DNA of 64,000 nucleotides. Source: Enterococcus sp. DIV0212c. GTDB lineage: Bacteria > Bacillota > Bacilli > Lactobacillales > Enterococcaceae. The DNA lies in contig NZ_JAFREN010000003.1 in the NCBI RefSeq assembly GCF_017377505.1, positions 1-64,000 on the forward strand, written 5' to 3'. Below the pieces are notes generated by a model. It ran no database searches. It worked only from the letters and a program-made list of their open reading frames with translations, and was not told the origin of the DNA. Shown one piece after another: positions 8,009 through 20,649 of this stretch. Both the position numbers and the translations under genes were made by a program. Position 1 is the first letter of the stretch. Each line of letters begins with the position of its first letter.

Positions 8009-9792
8009 ATTATTTCTCCTTTTAAATGATTGGAAGGAAGAGTCATTGTAATAATTGTCTGTTCATTTGTTTCAATCAATAATTCTCCACCTAGCAAAAT
8101 CAATTTCTCTTTAATTACCTCCAACCCAAAATGCGGATGATTATCAGCTTTCTTTTGAACGTAATTTCCATTATCCAAGACCTTAAACTCACAAACCTCA
8201 TCCTTACAAGTGATAATTAATTCAATTTCATCTGCTTTTCCATGTAAAATACTGTTGTTCATAAATTCTTTCAATGAACGTAAAATAAAATTATTTACTT
8301 TCGCTGGATAGTGCTCTATTTTTGTATCTATACTATGCGAAATAACTACAGTATGTTTCTTCATCGTCTGTTCAATCATAGAAACAATTGTATTTGTCAG
8401 TCCCATTTCTTTGATCATCAATGGATAGATATCTGAGCAAAGCTCTCTTAAATTAAATATTACTTCGTCCAACTCCTGAATAATCACTTCTTTTGCAATA
8501 CTGTTCTCCTTTTCTTCGGCAATTTTCATTAGATAAATTACATCTTGAATGACTGTATCATGAATATAGGCAGAGATACTTTCTCTCTCATCTTCAACAG
8601 CAACAAATAATGAAACAGGATCGCTATACTCTTTATTTCGTTTCACAGTTAAAATCAGTTCCCCAATCAACGGAAAAAAAGAGTAAATCAACAGAAAAAC
8701 GTAGCACAATAGGATGGCAAGCGGAACGTATCTACCTAGTAAGGAGACAAGAATTATCGTAGCAGATAAAATAAATGCCAGAATAAAATATAACAACGAT
8801 TGATTCATTCGATACCTATACCTTAAAAAACGTGACAATATCAACAGATGAATCACACCAAAGATTGGAAATATCGTAAAAATAACCACTAAATAAAACG
8901 GTGCAACCCAACCAGTAGGTAATATATAAAATAAGAATAATGGAACAAAGCTCAATAGAATGATTAATGATAAATTTACTTGTGTTCCTTCTTTTCCCAC
9001 TTTACTAGTAATCCTCTTTTGTAAATCACTGATCCATAATAAGATCAGAATAAACCCTAGCATGTAAAATTCGCCAACAGATAAATATTCGATCAAGAAT
9101 ACAGGCAACTGGACACAATAAGAAATGAACATCAAAGAAATATTCGCTAATCCGACCAATGCAATAAATCGTATGGTTTTCACGTTTACGATCTTCGTTG
9201 ACATTGTTTTGTCTAAAAACGCATAAACATAAAAGGGAAAAGCTGAGATAAACAAAATGATCACTAGTCTACCTAGGTAATTTCCAATACTAGACGGAAC
9301 AACTGATAGCAATGTAAAGATAGCAAGTAGACTAAACTGATAAAATCGTTTGGAGCTATTATTTGCTAATTGTTTTTTAGAAAGTCCTATCAGAAAAATA
9401 AGATATATCAAACTTATACCGAAGAAAATACAGAATATTTTTAAATTTCGATTATTTTTAGAAAACACTATTGTATGCAGTGTACCGTCTCTTGAAATAA
9501 CTATACTTTTTGCTTGCTCTACAATCAGCCAATTGTTCAGCAATTTATTCTCGTTTGCTGGTTGTTCCTCAATCAATTTTATTTCATCATTTGTTTTTAA
9601 ACCGCTGGCCTTGGCGGCACCATCAGCCTGTAGTTTTTTTACAACCCAAGTAGACCCTTCTTTTCTTCCTCCAATGCCAAGATAGTTACTTTGGGATGAT
9701 ACCAACCAAAAAAAATAGGCACTGACTCCTATAAAAACCATTAACAATAAAATACTCAGTTGAAACCATGATCTTCGTCTTGATTTATTCAA
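8005..9792 (-). CDS. ComP-like sensor histidine kinase, polytopic, with PDZ-like loop
   Basis: This 595-residue kinase begins with one transmembrane helix and a PDZ-like extracellular segment (about 35-115, including GAAKASGLKTNDEIKLIEE). About eight further membrane helices follow, to about 380. The cytoplasmic part has a HisKA_3-type box SAYIHDTVIQDVIYLMKIAE and a HATPase domain with NNSILHGKADEIEL and FGLEVIKEKL. That order is the one I recall for Bacillus ComP, the ComX pheromone receptor. The start is TTG at 9792 with GGAGG upstream. No ComX- or ComQ-like gene is adjacent; the AvrD-like enzyme downstream may supply the signal, as inference. Confidence 0.82.
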   Translation of the reverse strand: MNKSRRRSWFQLSILLLMVFIGVSAYFFWLVSSQSNYLGIGGRKEGSTWVVKKLQADGAAKASGLKTNDEIKLIEEQPANENKLLNNWLIVEQAKSIVISRDGTLHTIVFSKNNRNLKIFCIFFGISLIYLIFLIGLSKKQLANNSSKRFYQFSLLAIFTLLSVVPSSIGNYLGRLVIILFISAFPFYVYAFLDKTMSTKIVNVKTIRFIALVGLANISLMFISYCVQLPVFLIEYLSVGEFYMLGFILILLWISDLQKRITSKVGKEGTQVNLSLIILLSFVPLFLFYILPTGWVAPFYLVVIFTIFPIFGVIHLLILSRFLRYRYRMNQSLLYFILAFILSATIILVSLLGRYVPLAILLCYVFLLIYSFFPLIGELILTVKRNKEYSDPVSLFVAVEDERESISAYIHDTVIQDVIYLMKIAEEKENSIAKEVIIQELDEVIFNLRELCSDIYPLMIKEMGLTNTIVSMIEQTMKKHTVVISHSIDTKIEHYPAKVNNFILRSLKEFMNNSILHGKADEIELIITCKDEVCEFKVLDNGNYVQKKADNHPHFGLEVIKEKLILLGGELLIETNEQTIITMTLPSNHLKGEII

Positions 9793-9942
9793 GTTATATC
9801 CTCCAAAACATTAACGGTTATTAATTCATTTTTCACTAATTGGTTACTATTTTATCATACACTTTAAAGAAGCGATATTATATTCCAAGGATTAATAAAA
9901 AAAGAACTCTTTAATTATATTTACTTTAATCACTGACTAAGG

Positions 9943-9971
9943 TTGACATCCAAACAAAAGTTTTGTATCCT
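9943..9971 (+). promoter_or_regulatory. Predicted serS promoter
   Basis: A perfect -35 box TTGACA (9943-9948) is followed after 17 bp by TATCCT (9966-9971). Transcription would start just upstream of the T-box leader. Confidence 0.6.
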
Positions 9972-9979
9972 AATGACAA

Positions 9980-10216
9980 GCAAAGAGAAAAAGTATTTAT
10001 AGTGCTGAATCAAAGAGAGTTTGCGGTGGTGAGAGCAAATATTCTACTATAAAGAAGTCCGTCTCTATTACATGCGTTTGATGAGATAAGTCAAACCGGC
10101 AGCAGCCGTTATCTGCTATACAAGGGCAGCATTTAGCTGAACTTGGGTGGTACCGCGAAATTCAAGTCATTTCGTCCCAAGAATATTTTTCTGGGGATGG
10201 AGTGGCTTTTTATTTT
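9980..10216 (+). promoter_or_regulatory. T-box leader controlling serS
   Basis: The untranslated leader has the Stem I element GCGGTGGTGAGAGC (near 10022) and the diagnostic T-box core GGGTGGTACCGCG (10145-10157). A terminator-type hairpin follows (GTCCC near 10174 with GGGGAT near 10193) and then a T run at about 10207-10211. Uncharged tRNA-Ser should stabilise the antiterminator and allow serS transcription. The specifier codon is probably a serine TCY triplet around 10058-10066; I cannot fix it without folding. Confidence 0.9.
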
Positions 10217-10264
10217 GCTATTTTTCTGTCAAGGCTGAATAAGCCTGCTACGCTTTTAAAATAA

Positions 10265-11548
<1,284 letters not shown>

Positions 11549-11658
11549 ATAGAAAGAATCGCTAATTTAGCTCAATGTCTGTTGAAAGTACAATTCAAGC
11601 ATGATACATTTAAACCACTGAAAACAGTCAAAATTATAAATTAGAGGGATCAAACGAT

Positions 11659-13152
11659 ATGGACAGAAAAAATCGCCCACCGGTAACACGAAATAGCCGG
11701 CATGAAAAAAAGAAGCAGATCTTTTCAAAAAAAATAGCTTTTGCATCAATTATTGCCATTTCTTTTATTTTAATCTGCGGAGGTGTTTATGCAACATATG
11801 CCATGCAGCATAAACCCAAAGAAGCAAGTAACGTTGAAGAGGTCAATCCTTATGAACAAAAAGAAGCAGCATTGTTAAATAAGATTCGAGAATCACAAAA
11901 ACAAAAAGAACTTGAGAGCACTGAACAAGAAAAAACGGATGGCAATACCCAGACACTGATTTATGAGCCAGTCCCATCTGATTCTATCCCTCAATTACCA
12001 ACAATAAAAACTGAATTAACAGCTTTAATAGAGGCTGCTCAAAAGAATAGTCCAGAAAATACTAAAACTAAGATTGTCGGCTATGTAAAAGTGCACAAAA
12101 TCAATGAACAAGTAATCAGTTATCAGCCTACGGTCGAAACTTATACCTGGGCTCAAGAAAAAGAAGAATGGTCTGAGAAAACTGAATCAGGTAAAAATAC
12201 AGCATTCGTCAACCAGAAAACCAAACAACCACTGACATTGCAAGATATTTTCATAAGTGACGCAAATATCTTAGCTGTTCAGCAAGTTATTCAACAGAAA
12301 CTACTTACTGACAGCCCTGATGGCAATGCCATCATTGATGGTATTCTCAATATGCCAAATATTACTTTAGATAGAACTGCTTTTACGTATTATTCCGATA
12401 AAATCAGTTTAGGATTACCAGAAAATCCGACTGGCAAAACAGAAATCACGCTATCTTATAAAGACATAGCCGGCTACGTAAACCCAGAGTTTGTTGATCC
12501 AGATTCTATCAAAGATGCTTTACCTGCACCGTTAGATCCTAATAAGAAATATATCTCTCTAACGTTTGATGATGGACCGAATCCGGAAACAACACCTAGA
12601 CTTTTAGATATTCTAAAAGAAAAAGGCATCAAAGCCACATTCTTTATGCTAGGACAAAATGTCGTAAAACACGAATCCCTAGTAAAACGAGTAGCCGATG
12701 AAGGTCATGAAGTGGCTAGTCATTCCTATTCACATCCTCAATTGACTGGCGTCGATGCACAAAGAGTAAAAGATGAAGTTCAAAAAACAGATAAAGCCAT
12801 TTATCGCGCTATCAGCAAATTACCCACTGATTTCAGACCTCCTTATGGGGCTGTAAATCCTGAGGTAGCTAGAATGATCGGTAAACCAATTATTCAATGG
12901 TCTGTGGATTCTCAAGATTGGCAAAGTCATAACGCTGAGGCAATCATTAAACGGATCGATGAAACTGCCTACAATGATACAATCGTCTTAATGCACGATA
13001 TCCATCCGGAAACCGTGGATGCTGTATCAACGGTGATCGATCGCTTACGTGGGGAAGGTTATGAAATTATACCTTCGAAAGACTTATTAGGGAAAAAAGC
13101 TAAACCTTTACACATGTATTATGGTTCTAAAGATGAACGTCCTATACAATAA
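11659..13152 (+). CDS. Membrane-anchored polysaccharide deacetylase (NodB/CE4)
   Basis: This 497-residue protein has a basic N-terminus, one transmembrane helix (about 25-45), a linker and an extracellular accessory domain (about 100-270). The C-terminal NodB domain has the CE4 motifs TFDDGP, SHSYSHP, RPPYG, WSVDSQDW and LMHDIH, so the metal-binding triad and catalytic acid and base are all present. It probably de-N-acetylates peptidoglycan or another wall glycan, a modification that raises lysozyme resistance in related PgdA-type enzymes. A weak GAGGG precedes the ATG. It lies between serS and guaB and ends at a bidirectional terminator. Confidence 0.88.
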   Translation: MDRKNRPPVTRNSRHEKKKQIFSKKIAFASIIAISFILICGGVYATYAMQHKPKEASNVEEVNPYEQKEAALLNKIRESQKQKELESTEQEKTDGNTQTLIYEPVPSDSIPQLPTIKTELTALIEAAQKNSPENTKTKIVGYVKVHKINEQVISYQPTVETYTWAQEKEEWSEKTESGKNTAFVNQKTKQPLTLQDIFISDANILAVQQVIQQKLLTDSPDGNAIIDGILNMPNITLDRTAFTYYSDKISLGLPENPTGKTEITLSYKDIAGYVNPEFVDPDSIKDALPAPLDPNKKYISLTFDDGPNPETTPRLLDILKEKGIKATFFMLGQNVVKHESLVKRVADEGHEVASHSYSHPQLTGVDAQRVKDEVQKTDKAIYRAISKLPTDFRPPYGAVNPEVARMIGKPIIQWSVDSQDWQSHNAEAIIKRIDETAYNDTIVLMHDIHPETVDAVSTVIDRLRGEGYEIIPSKDLLGKKAKPLHMYYGSKDERPIQ

Positions 13153-13195
13153 ACACAAAAACCTCCTAGGTGTCATACCTGGGAGGTTTTTGTGT

Positions 13196-13197
<2 letters not shown>
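13151..13197. terminator. Bidirectional terminator between deacetylase and guaB
   Basis: A near-perfect 20-bp stem (13151-13170 with 13178-13197, one G-U pair) and a 7-nt loop has A-rich and T-rich arms. It overlaps both convergent stop codons. Confidence 0.9.
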
Positions 13198-14744
<1,547 letters not shown>

Positions 14745-14838
14745 CCGCATTTCCCTGTTTACAGAGATTTTCTTTTGGTTTATTCAAACATGAGCGTTTT
14801 CTCATTTTTTTGTTATCGAATTAAAATCATAACTGAGG

Positions 14839-16515
14839 TTATTTCTTTAATTTTCTCCAAGTTGAACGTTCAGGTACAACTGTATAGATAATACAAAATA
14901 AAAGAGTAGAAACTGATAAACCCAACGAAATTTTTTGCGCCCAAGTGCTTTGATAAGAGACCGCCACACGCCCTTTTCCAGACAGTTCAATATCTACTAG
15001 GCCGTTTTGTTTATTTAGTGATGCTGGAATTATTTTTTCATCTCCATTGTCTACTATTTTAGCCTGGTAGCCGTAATAGTAGATAAACGGAATAGTTACC
15101 GTCGTTTTTTGTGCATCTTTTGTATGGTAATCAAAAGCCACTGAATCAAAGCTCATTTTAACTTTCGTCACTTCTACTTCGTCAGCATCATAAACTACTT
15201 TACGTTTTTTATTCTTTTTAATAGTAGAATAAGCAACTTCTTTTGGTAAATACTCATGCCCAGCACCAATATAGTAACTGTTCGTTTGGTCATATTCGTG
15301 ATGTGATAAGACCCTTTTTCCTTCCGTATCAATACTTTCCTTTTCATACAATCCAACGCCCAGTAAAAGAACGATCGCTAGAATAACCTGACTGCTTGGA
15401 AACTTTTTAAATAATCCTAAATCATCATTTGCGACAAGGTAAGCTACCAACATGGTCACGAGTGATAAGAAGCGCCAAGGAAACTGAATGGTATTCAATG
15501 GTGTTTGGTCAAATAGATGCCAAGGAAAAAGATCAGTCGTCATAAACATGAATAACAAAGCAAGAATGATTAGTTCCCGATTGGGTGTATCTCGCTTAAA
15601 CAGCATTCCTGTATAAACAACCAAACCAACTAGTAAAATAACCCCTATATTCGCTGAAGATGCATGAAATACACTATTTTTGAAACTATTAGCAAGTAAC
15701 TCACTCAAAGAGTAACTCCTATCTGAAATCAGTGTCAAAGGGTTCGATGTCACTTGGAACGTAACATGACTCATCTGTTCAAAAACAGGTACCAAATAAA
15801 AGGCCAACAACAAAATGGTCACTCCAGCAGCTTTCAATATTCCAATAATTATCTCTTTCTTTAAAAACCGCTTTAAATTTAAAAGAATATACATCCCTAT
15901 AAAAATACTAACGATTTCCAACGAAATAAAATGAGCTAACCCAATACCTGTCATAGCAAAAGCCAACAACGGCCATTTCTTTTCTTGCCCATTTTTTAAC
16001 AGATACACGCTTGCCAAAACTAACGGGAAAAAACCCATCGCCAATAATTCCCCAATTGCTTCTCGATTAAAAAAATCTTGCAAACGATAAATAGAAAGTG
16101 TGTATAATAATGAAAATAAATAACTTTTTACTCTAGATAATTCCATATATCTACCAGATACATACGTCAAAATAAAGGTACTTAAATTGATTCCAATGGC
16201 AAAAATAATAAAACTAGTTGCTAAAGAAAAGCCCGCTGCCCGTAAAATTGCAGGAAAATACAAATAAAAATCTGGATAAAACAAACTAGATGCATACCCA
16301 TATCCTCCGATAAAAAAGTAACTTACTTTTGGCAGAAGTATCCCTTCTTTTAATGACAAAGCCAAACCTTCGATCCGATTTTGATGAAAATGATAGTCAT
16401 CACCGATCATAATATGATTATTTTGAAGATAAATAATATATAAAGATAAAACACTTAATATAAAAAAACTCAAAAAAATCAATAATCGACTATGTTGACT
16501 GATCCACGATTTCAT
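14839..16515 (-). CDS. Polytopic membrane protein, GT-C/YfhO-like
   Basis: This 558-residue protein has an N-terminal transmembrane helix, a short loop containing GDDYHFHQNRIEGL, and about ten more hydrophobic segments up to residue 375. An extracellular beta-rich domain (about 390-525) follows, then a last transmembrane helix. The acidic DDYHFH motif in the first loop recalls the catalytic Asp of GT-C glycosyltransferases and YfhO-type proteins, which suggests transfer of a sugar from a lipid carrier outside the membrane. The specific substrate is not recognisable. It has its own gap upstream and a good AAAGAGGTGG binding site. Confidence 0.55.
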   Translation of the reverse strand: MKSWISQHSRLLIFLSFFILSVLSLYIIYLQNNHIMIGDDYHFHQNRIEGLALSLKEGILLPKVSYFFIGGYGYASSLFYPDFYLYFPAILRAAGFSLATSFIIFAIGINLSTFILTYVSGRYMELSRVKSYLFSLLYTLSIYRLQDFFNREAIGELLAMGFFPLVLASVYLLKNGQEKKWPLLAFAMTGIGLAHFISLEIVSIFIGMYILLNLKRFLKKEIIIGILKAAGVTILLLAFYLVPVFEQMSHVTFQVTSNPLTLISDRSYSLSELLANSFKNSVFHASSANIGVILLVGLVVYTGMLFKRDTPNRELIILALLFMFMTTDLFPWHLFDQTPLNTIQFPWRFLSLVTMLVAYLVANDDLGLFKKFPSSQVILAIVLLLGVGLYEKESIDTEGKRVLSHHEYDQTNSYYIGAGHEYLPKEVAYSTIKKNKKRKVVYDADEVEVTKVKMSFDSVAFDYHTKDAQKTTVTIPFIYYYGYQAKIVDNGDEKIIPASLNKQNGLVDIELSGKGRVAVSYQSTWAQKISLGLSVSTLLFCIIYTVVPERSTWRKLKK

Positions 16516-16646
16516 TGATCCACCTCTTTATTTATGAAAATTAGTTGAAAATTTCATTACTACTAACCATGGTAGCTTGTTAATCCTTTTCTTTCAAACA
16601 TGAACCCTTCAAATCTGAACTGTACTAGGTAATTTAAAAAAAGAAA

Positions 16647-16690
16647 AAGAATCTTAAACAAAATTAAAAATAATTTTGTTTAAGATTCTT
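16647..16690 (-). terminator. Terminator after the DUF1129 gene
   Basis: A perfect 20-bp stem (16647-16666 with 16671-16690) has a 4-nt loop. On the minus strand it is followed by a T-rich tract (TTTCTTTTTTTAAATT), just downstream of the DUF1129 stop. Confidence 0.88.
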
Positions 16691-16710
16691 CTTTTATTAA
16701 ATAATACTTA

Positions 16711-17394
16711 TTAACGCGCCAAACTACTGCGCATGTTATATTTTTTCTTTAATAAATAACGTGTACCTAAAGCAATTCCACCAATAATAATCACAATTAC
16801 TGGGTCTAAAACTGGATTGATAACTGCTGGTAACATTGCTGAACCAGTAAATACAACAAGCCATAGCAACATTGCGCCAACTAAAATCAAGCCTGTTTTG
16901 AACCAACCTGGACGTTTAGATTTATCCACACCTGGGCGATCATACTGATACACATATTTATACATAAGATAAAATACATATCCACCAGCCATAGATGCTA
17001 ATACTAAGGTTAATAATCCTAACGGCTGTGACTTCCCTTTAGACCACATCATCATAACTGAAAACATGATCGTCATTACACCAAATAACAACAACGTATT
17101 ATCCAGCCACATTAAGGTCGGAGTTGATTCAGGAAGTTCTTCTGGTTTATTTAAGATAGACTCCGTACGTTCAGCCACTGTTCCGAAAAGTTGACGTGCA
17201 GTTTTTCCACTTTTTTGACCTTCTACTAAATGGGGTAGAATTTCATGTAACGCTAATGTCTGCGCTTCTTCTGAAAGATTAGCAGCAACCAATGACTTTT
17301 TTAAGTCAAAAATGTATTGTTCATTTCTCTTTGTCAATTTTTGTTCAAGTTCACGATTCTCTGAAACGATATCTCGAAGTGCTTCTGATTCCAT
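16711..17394 (-). CDS. DUF1129 family membrane protein
   Basis: This 227-residue protein has a cytoplasmic alpha-helical N-terminal half, including ALHEILPHLVEGQKSGKTAR, and four hydrophobic segments in the C-terminal half. It ends in a basic tail. These are the features of the DUF1129 family, which is common in enterococci, streptococci and lactobacilli and has no established function. The ATG at 17394 is chosen because GAGGAGG lies about 9 nt upstream, inside the longer open frame that starts at a TTG. It sits immediately downstream of ychF, with which it often clusters. Confidence 0.78.
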   Translation of the reverse strand: MESEALRDIVSENRELEQKLTKRNEQYIFDLKKSLVAANLSEEAQTLALHEILPHLVEGQKSGKTARQLFGTVAERTESILNKPEELPESTPTLMWLDNTLLLFGVMTIMFSVMMMWSKGKSQPLGLLTLVLASMAGGYVFYLMYKYVYQYDRPGVDKSKRPGWFKTGLILVGAMLLWLVVFTGSAMLPAVINPVLDPVIVIIIGGIALGTRYLLKKKYNMRSSLAR

Positions 17395-17494
17395 TTTTTG
17401 CGTCCTCCTCACCCGTGACAACGGGGCAGTCTTTACCTAAAAAGTATTCTAACACATTTTTTAGGGAGAAAAACAGTTTTTAGCGAATTTTTTC

Positions 17495-18595
17495 CTATAC
17501 ATTGAAACGGAAAAGCATAACATCGCCATCTTGAACAATATATTCTTTTCCTTCTAAACGAACTTTTCCTGCTTCTTTAGCAGCTTGCATGTTGCCATAC
17601 GTATTCAAATCATCAAAGGAAACCGTCTCAGCTCTAATAAATCCACGCTCAAAATCAGTATGGATGATCCCTGCTGCTTGAGGTGCTTTGATTCCTTTAC
17701 GGAAAGTCCACGCACGAACTTCTTGCTCACCAGCAGTAAAGTAAGTAGCTAAGCCTAAAAGATCATATGCTGCACGAATCAATTGATCTAAACCAGATTC
17801 TTCGATGCCTAGCGCTTCTAAAAACTCAGCTTTATCTTCATCATCTAATTCAGCAATCTCTTCTTCTGCACGTGCACAAACAACGATAACTTCTGCTTGT
17901 TCATTTGCAGCAAAATCACGAACTTGCTGAACATAAGGGTTATTATCTGAATCAGACACTTCATCTTCTGACACGTTTGCTACATACAAAATAGGTTTTG
18001 CTGTTAATAAGAATAGGCTTTTAACAATTTTTTGCTCATCTTCAGTAAATTCAATTGTTCGAGCAGACAAGCCTTCTTCTAGAACTGGTTTAAGTTTATC
18101 TAAAACTGCAAGTTCGGCTACCGCATCTTTATCTTTCGTCTTAGCGATCTTAGCCACACGTGCATAACGTTTCGTAATAGAGTCTAGATCGGCTAATACT
18201 AATTCTAAGTTAATTGTATCAATATCCGCTAATGGGTCTACACGACCTTCAACGTGAGTTATATTATCATCATCAAAACAACGCACCACATGACAGATTG
18301 CATCTACCTGACGAATATGACTTAAAAATTGATTTCCTAAGCCTTCACCTTTGCTTGCGCCTTTTACGATTCCGGCGATATCTGTAAACTCAAAAGTAGT
18401 TGGTACTGTTTTTTTAGGTTTCACTAACTCTGTTAAACGCAGCAAGCGCTCATCCGGTACTTCAACCATCCCCACATTAGGATCAATTGTTGCAAATGGA
18501 TAATTTGCTGCTTCTGCTCCTGCTTTTGTAATTGCGTTAAAAAGGGTAGATTTCCCTACGTTGGGTAAACCTACGATTCCAGCTGTTAATGCCAT
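17495..18595 (-). CDS. ychF: Redox-regulated ATPase YchF (Obg family)
   Basis: This 366-residue P-loop protein begins with the G1 motif [15 protein letters not shown] and has [18 protein letters not shown], the DIAG G3 motif and a coiled-coil insertion. The C-terminal TGS domain ends [19 protein letters not shown]. The family hydrolyses ATP rather than GTP and binds ribosomes in connection with stress and redox responses. Length and motifs are standard. It lies 4 bp downstream of the DUF951 gene, so the two are probably cotranscribed. Confidence 0.95.
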   Translation of the reverse strand: MALTAGIVGLPNVGKSTLFNAITKAGAEAANYPFATIDPNVGMVEVPDERLLRLTELVKPKKTVPTTFEFTDIAGIVKGASKGEGLGNQFLSHIRQVDAICHVVRCFDDDNITHVEGRVDPLADIDTINLELVLADLDSITKRYARVAKIAKTKDKDAVAELAVLDKLKPVLEEGLSARTIEFTEDEQKIVKSLFLLTAKPILYVANVSEDEVSDSDNNPYVQQVRDFAANEQAEVIVVCARAEEEIAELDDEDKAEFLEALGIEESGLDQLIRAAYDLLGLATYFTAGEQEVRAWTFRKGIKAPQAAGIIHTDFERGFIRAETVSFDDLNTYGNMQAAKEAGKVRLEGKEYIVQDGDVMLFRFNV

Positions 18596-18598
18596 CGA

Positions 18599-18796
18599 TT
18601 ATTCACTATCCTTTATCAGTTTTTTTTCCAAAATTTTCTTCATCTTCTTTTCAAAATCACGGCGTGACATCATAACGATATGACCGCAGTTCGTACATTT
18701 TATTTTAATATCAGCACCCATTCGGATAATTTCCCAACGATTTGCCTGACAAGCATGGGGCTTTTTCATTTCTACAATATCACCAAGATCATACAT
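18599..18796 (-). CDS. DUF951 zinc-finger-like protein
   Basis: This small protein of about 65 residues begins MYDLGDIVEMKKPHAC and continues NRWEIIRMGADIKIKC. It has the pair CTNCGH with an upstream Cys, consistent with a small metal-binding fold. Such proteins usually sit beside ychF and parB in Firmicutes; function is unknown. The start at 18796 matches the normal family length, with AAGGG 11 nt upstream. An ATG three codons earlier (18805) is possible. In this genome parB lies almost 10 kb away, which marks an insertion. Confidence 0.82.
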   Translation of the reverse strand: MYDLGDIVEMKKPHACQANRWEIIRMGADIKIKCTNCGHIVMMSRRDFEKKMKKILEKKLIKDSE

Positions 18797-19100
18797 TCCA
18801 GACATATCCCTTCTAACTAATAAATAGTCATCAATATTTATAAAATCAGACATAAACATACACAGATACAATACCATTTTTTGGGCAATCAAGCAAAACT
18901 ATTTTATTGTTCCATTTATGTTTTGTTTATTTAATAATACAATACAATAAATTAATGTTATTATTTACAAAAAAATGAAAGTTAATCCGTTTAAATAGAA
19001 TTGTATTTGCTATATTTATATTGGATAATAAGAAAAAATATCATTGGATGAACCTCATCCAAATCCACCCCTTCATACTGATATGTAAAGGAGTTTTACT

Positions 19101-20621
19101 ATGAGAAAGTTTGACTTACTAGAAAAATTGGAAATTTATCAAATCGACTTATTAATTTATATGAGCGATGTTGGCGGAACTGCAACAAAAAAAGAGCTTT
19201 TAAATCATTTAGATGTAGGGGATTATTTTCTATCAAAGTTAATAGAAGGTTTAATGACCTCCGCTAAAAAATCGAATGGCAGCTTCTCCATTGAAGTAAA
19301 TAGACATACTGTCAGATTTCAAACAAAACCTGATTACTCTATTCATACACTTTACAATGAACTGATTGCTCACGCACCAAAGTATAAAATTTTAGAGGAA
19401 TTATTGCTTTGCGGCTCCGTCGATCCTACTCGTTTATGCGAAAAAATAGGTATCAGCCACTCGACCTATTTCAGGAAAATCAACGAACTAAACACTTTAT
19501 TAAGTGACTTTGACCTATCTATCCAAAATGGTTACCTATTAGGTTCTGAATTACAAATCCGCTTTTTTTATGTATCTTTTTGTATGGTAATAGATCCTAA
19601 ACGCCACTTAAAAATTCCTAATGTCGATCCTAGAATTTATGAAACTGTTACTAACATTCAGACGATTTTAGGTGGTTGTACTTCGTTTAATTCTCGAAAA
19701 AAGTTAATTACCTATTTAAGTCTTCTAAAAAGAAGAAATGCTCAAAAAAATATACCTGACTATAGCAATCAAGCTCCATTTTTTTATAACCAAACTGATA
19801 TCAACAGTCAAAAAAGATTTATTCGCGCATTAAAAAATACACACCTATTTAAAAAAGTTAATAAGGCTCTTGGATCATTTTTAGTTTATTATTCTTTTAA
19901 AATGATTCCCAACGAAACTATCTTATTACTGCTCTTCATGCTTGGTGAAGAAATTATTCCTGTTAATTCTCATTACTTAAATGAACTTGACTTAATCGAA
20001 CGGCAAAGTAATTTTTTTGTTCGAACATTAAATAAAGAATTTTTTAATTTTATAAAAAAATGTCACCCAAATACTTGCTTGAACGAAATACATAGTGCAA
20101 CTTTTCAACATTATCTAAATTCTGTTGGCTATCATCACTTATTATTTAAAGGACATATTGATTATCATTGGGAACCAACCTATATAAAATGGGAAAAAAA
20201 CAAACATGCTGAAATGATATATACGTTTATTGATTTTTTTAAACAAAAATACCCAATGCTTTTTGTAGATATAACTTATGATTCTATTTTGATTACAAGA
20301 TACGCCCATGCGATAAGCTTTTATAAAGACTGTATCAGAGCTAAACTTTCTATCGGCATATTTATTGAAGGCGATCTGTTATGCAAGCAAAAATTTACGA
20401 ATTGGTGGATCCAGCATGTCGAATTAACTACATTTGCACAAGCAGAACCAGTAGATCTTAATAAACTCTATGATCTTGTAATCAGTAATGTTGACTGTTC
20501 CAATTTGAAAAAACGTGGAAAACACTTTTTCTTTATAGCAAATTATACCGAAAAAACTGATATTAATGATCTTGATCAATTGCTACACACGATTTACTCG
20601 TCCAGCATTACTAAAACATAA
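19101..20621 (+). CDS. Mga-like transcriptional regulator
   Basis: This 506-residue protein has an N-terminal winged-helix region and a second helix-turn-helix containing CEKIGISHSTYFRKINEL (about residues 112-130). A central PRD-like helical region and a C-terminal domain recalling PTS EIIB follow. This is the layout of Mga/AtxA-type virulence regulators, which respond to sugar status through PRD histidine phosphorylation and often sit beside enterococcal surface-protein loci. AAAGGAG precedes the ATG. It is convergent with the integrase and divergent from DUF951. Its likely target is the minus-strand operon nearby, by position only. Confidence 0.72.
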   Translation: MRKFDLLEKLEIYQIDLLIYMSDVGGTATKKELLNHLDVGDYFLSKLIEGLMTSAKKSNGSFSIEVNRHTVRFQTKPDYSIHTLYNELIAHAPKYKILEELLLCGSVDPTRLCEKIGISHSTYFRKINELNTLLSDFDLSIQNGYLLGSELQIRFFYVSFCMVIDPKRHLKIPNVDPRIYETVTNIQTILGGCTSFNSRKKLITYLSLLKRRNAQKNIPDYSNQAPFFYNQTDINSQKRFIRALKNTHLFKKVNKALGSFLVYYSFKMIPNETILLLLFMLGEEIIPVNSHYLNELDLIERQSNFFVRTLNKEFFNFIKKCHPNTCLNEIHSATFQHYLNSVGYHHLLFKGHIDYHWEPTYIKWEKNKHAEMIYTFIDFFKQKYPMLFVDITYDSILITRYAHAISFYKDCIRAKLSIGIFIEGDLLCKQKFTNWWIQHVELTTFAQAEPVDLNKLYDLVISNVDCSNLKKRGKHFFFIANYTEKTDINDLDQLLHTIYSSSITKT

Positions 20622-20649
20622 ATATGGCTTGATTTTTTCAGGCCATATT
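20621..20649. terminator. Hairpin between convergent Mga-like and integrase genes
   Basis: A 12-bp stem (20621-20632 with 20638-20649, one G-U pair) encloses a T-only loop. It touches the integrase stop codon. The U tracts are weak, so termination in either direction is only probable. Confidence 0.5.
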
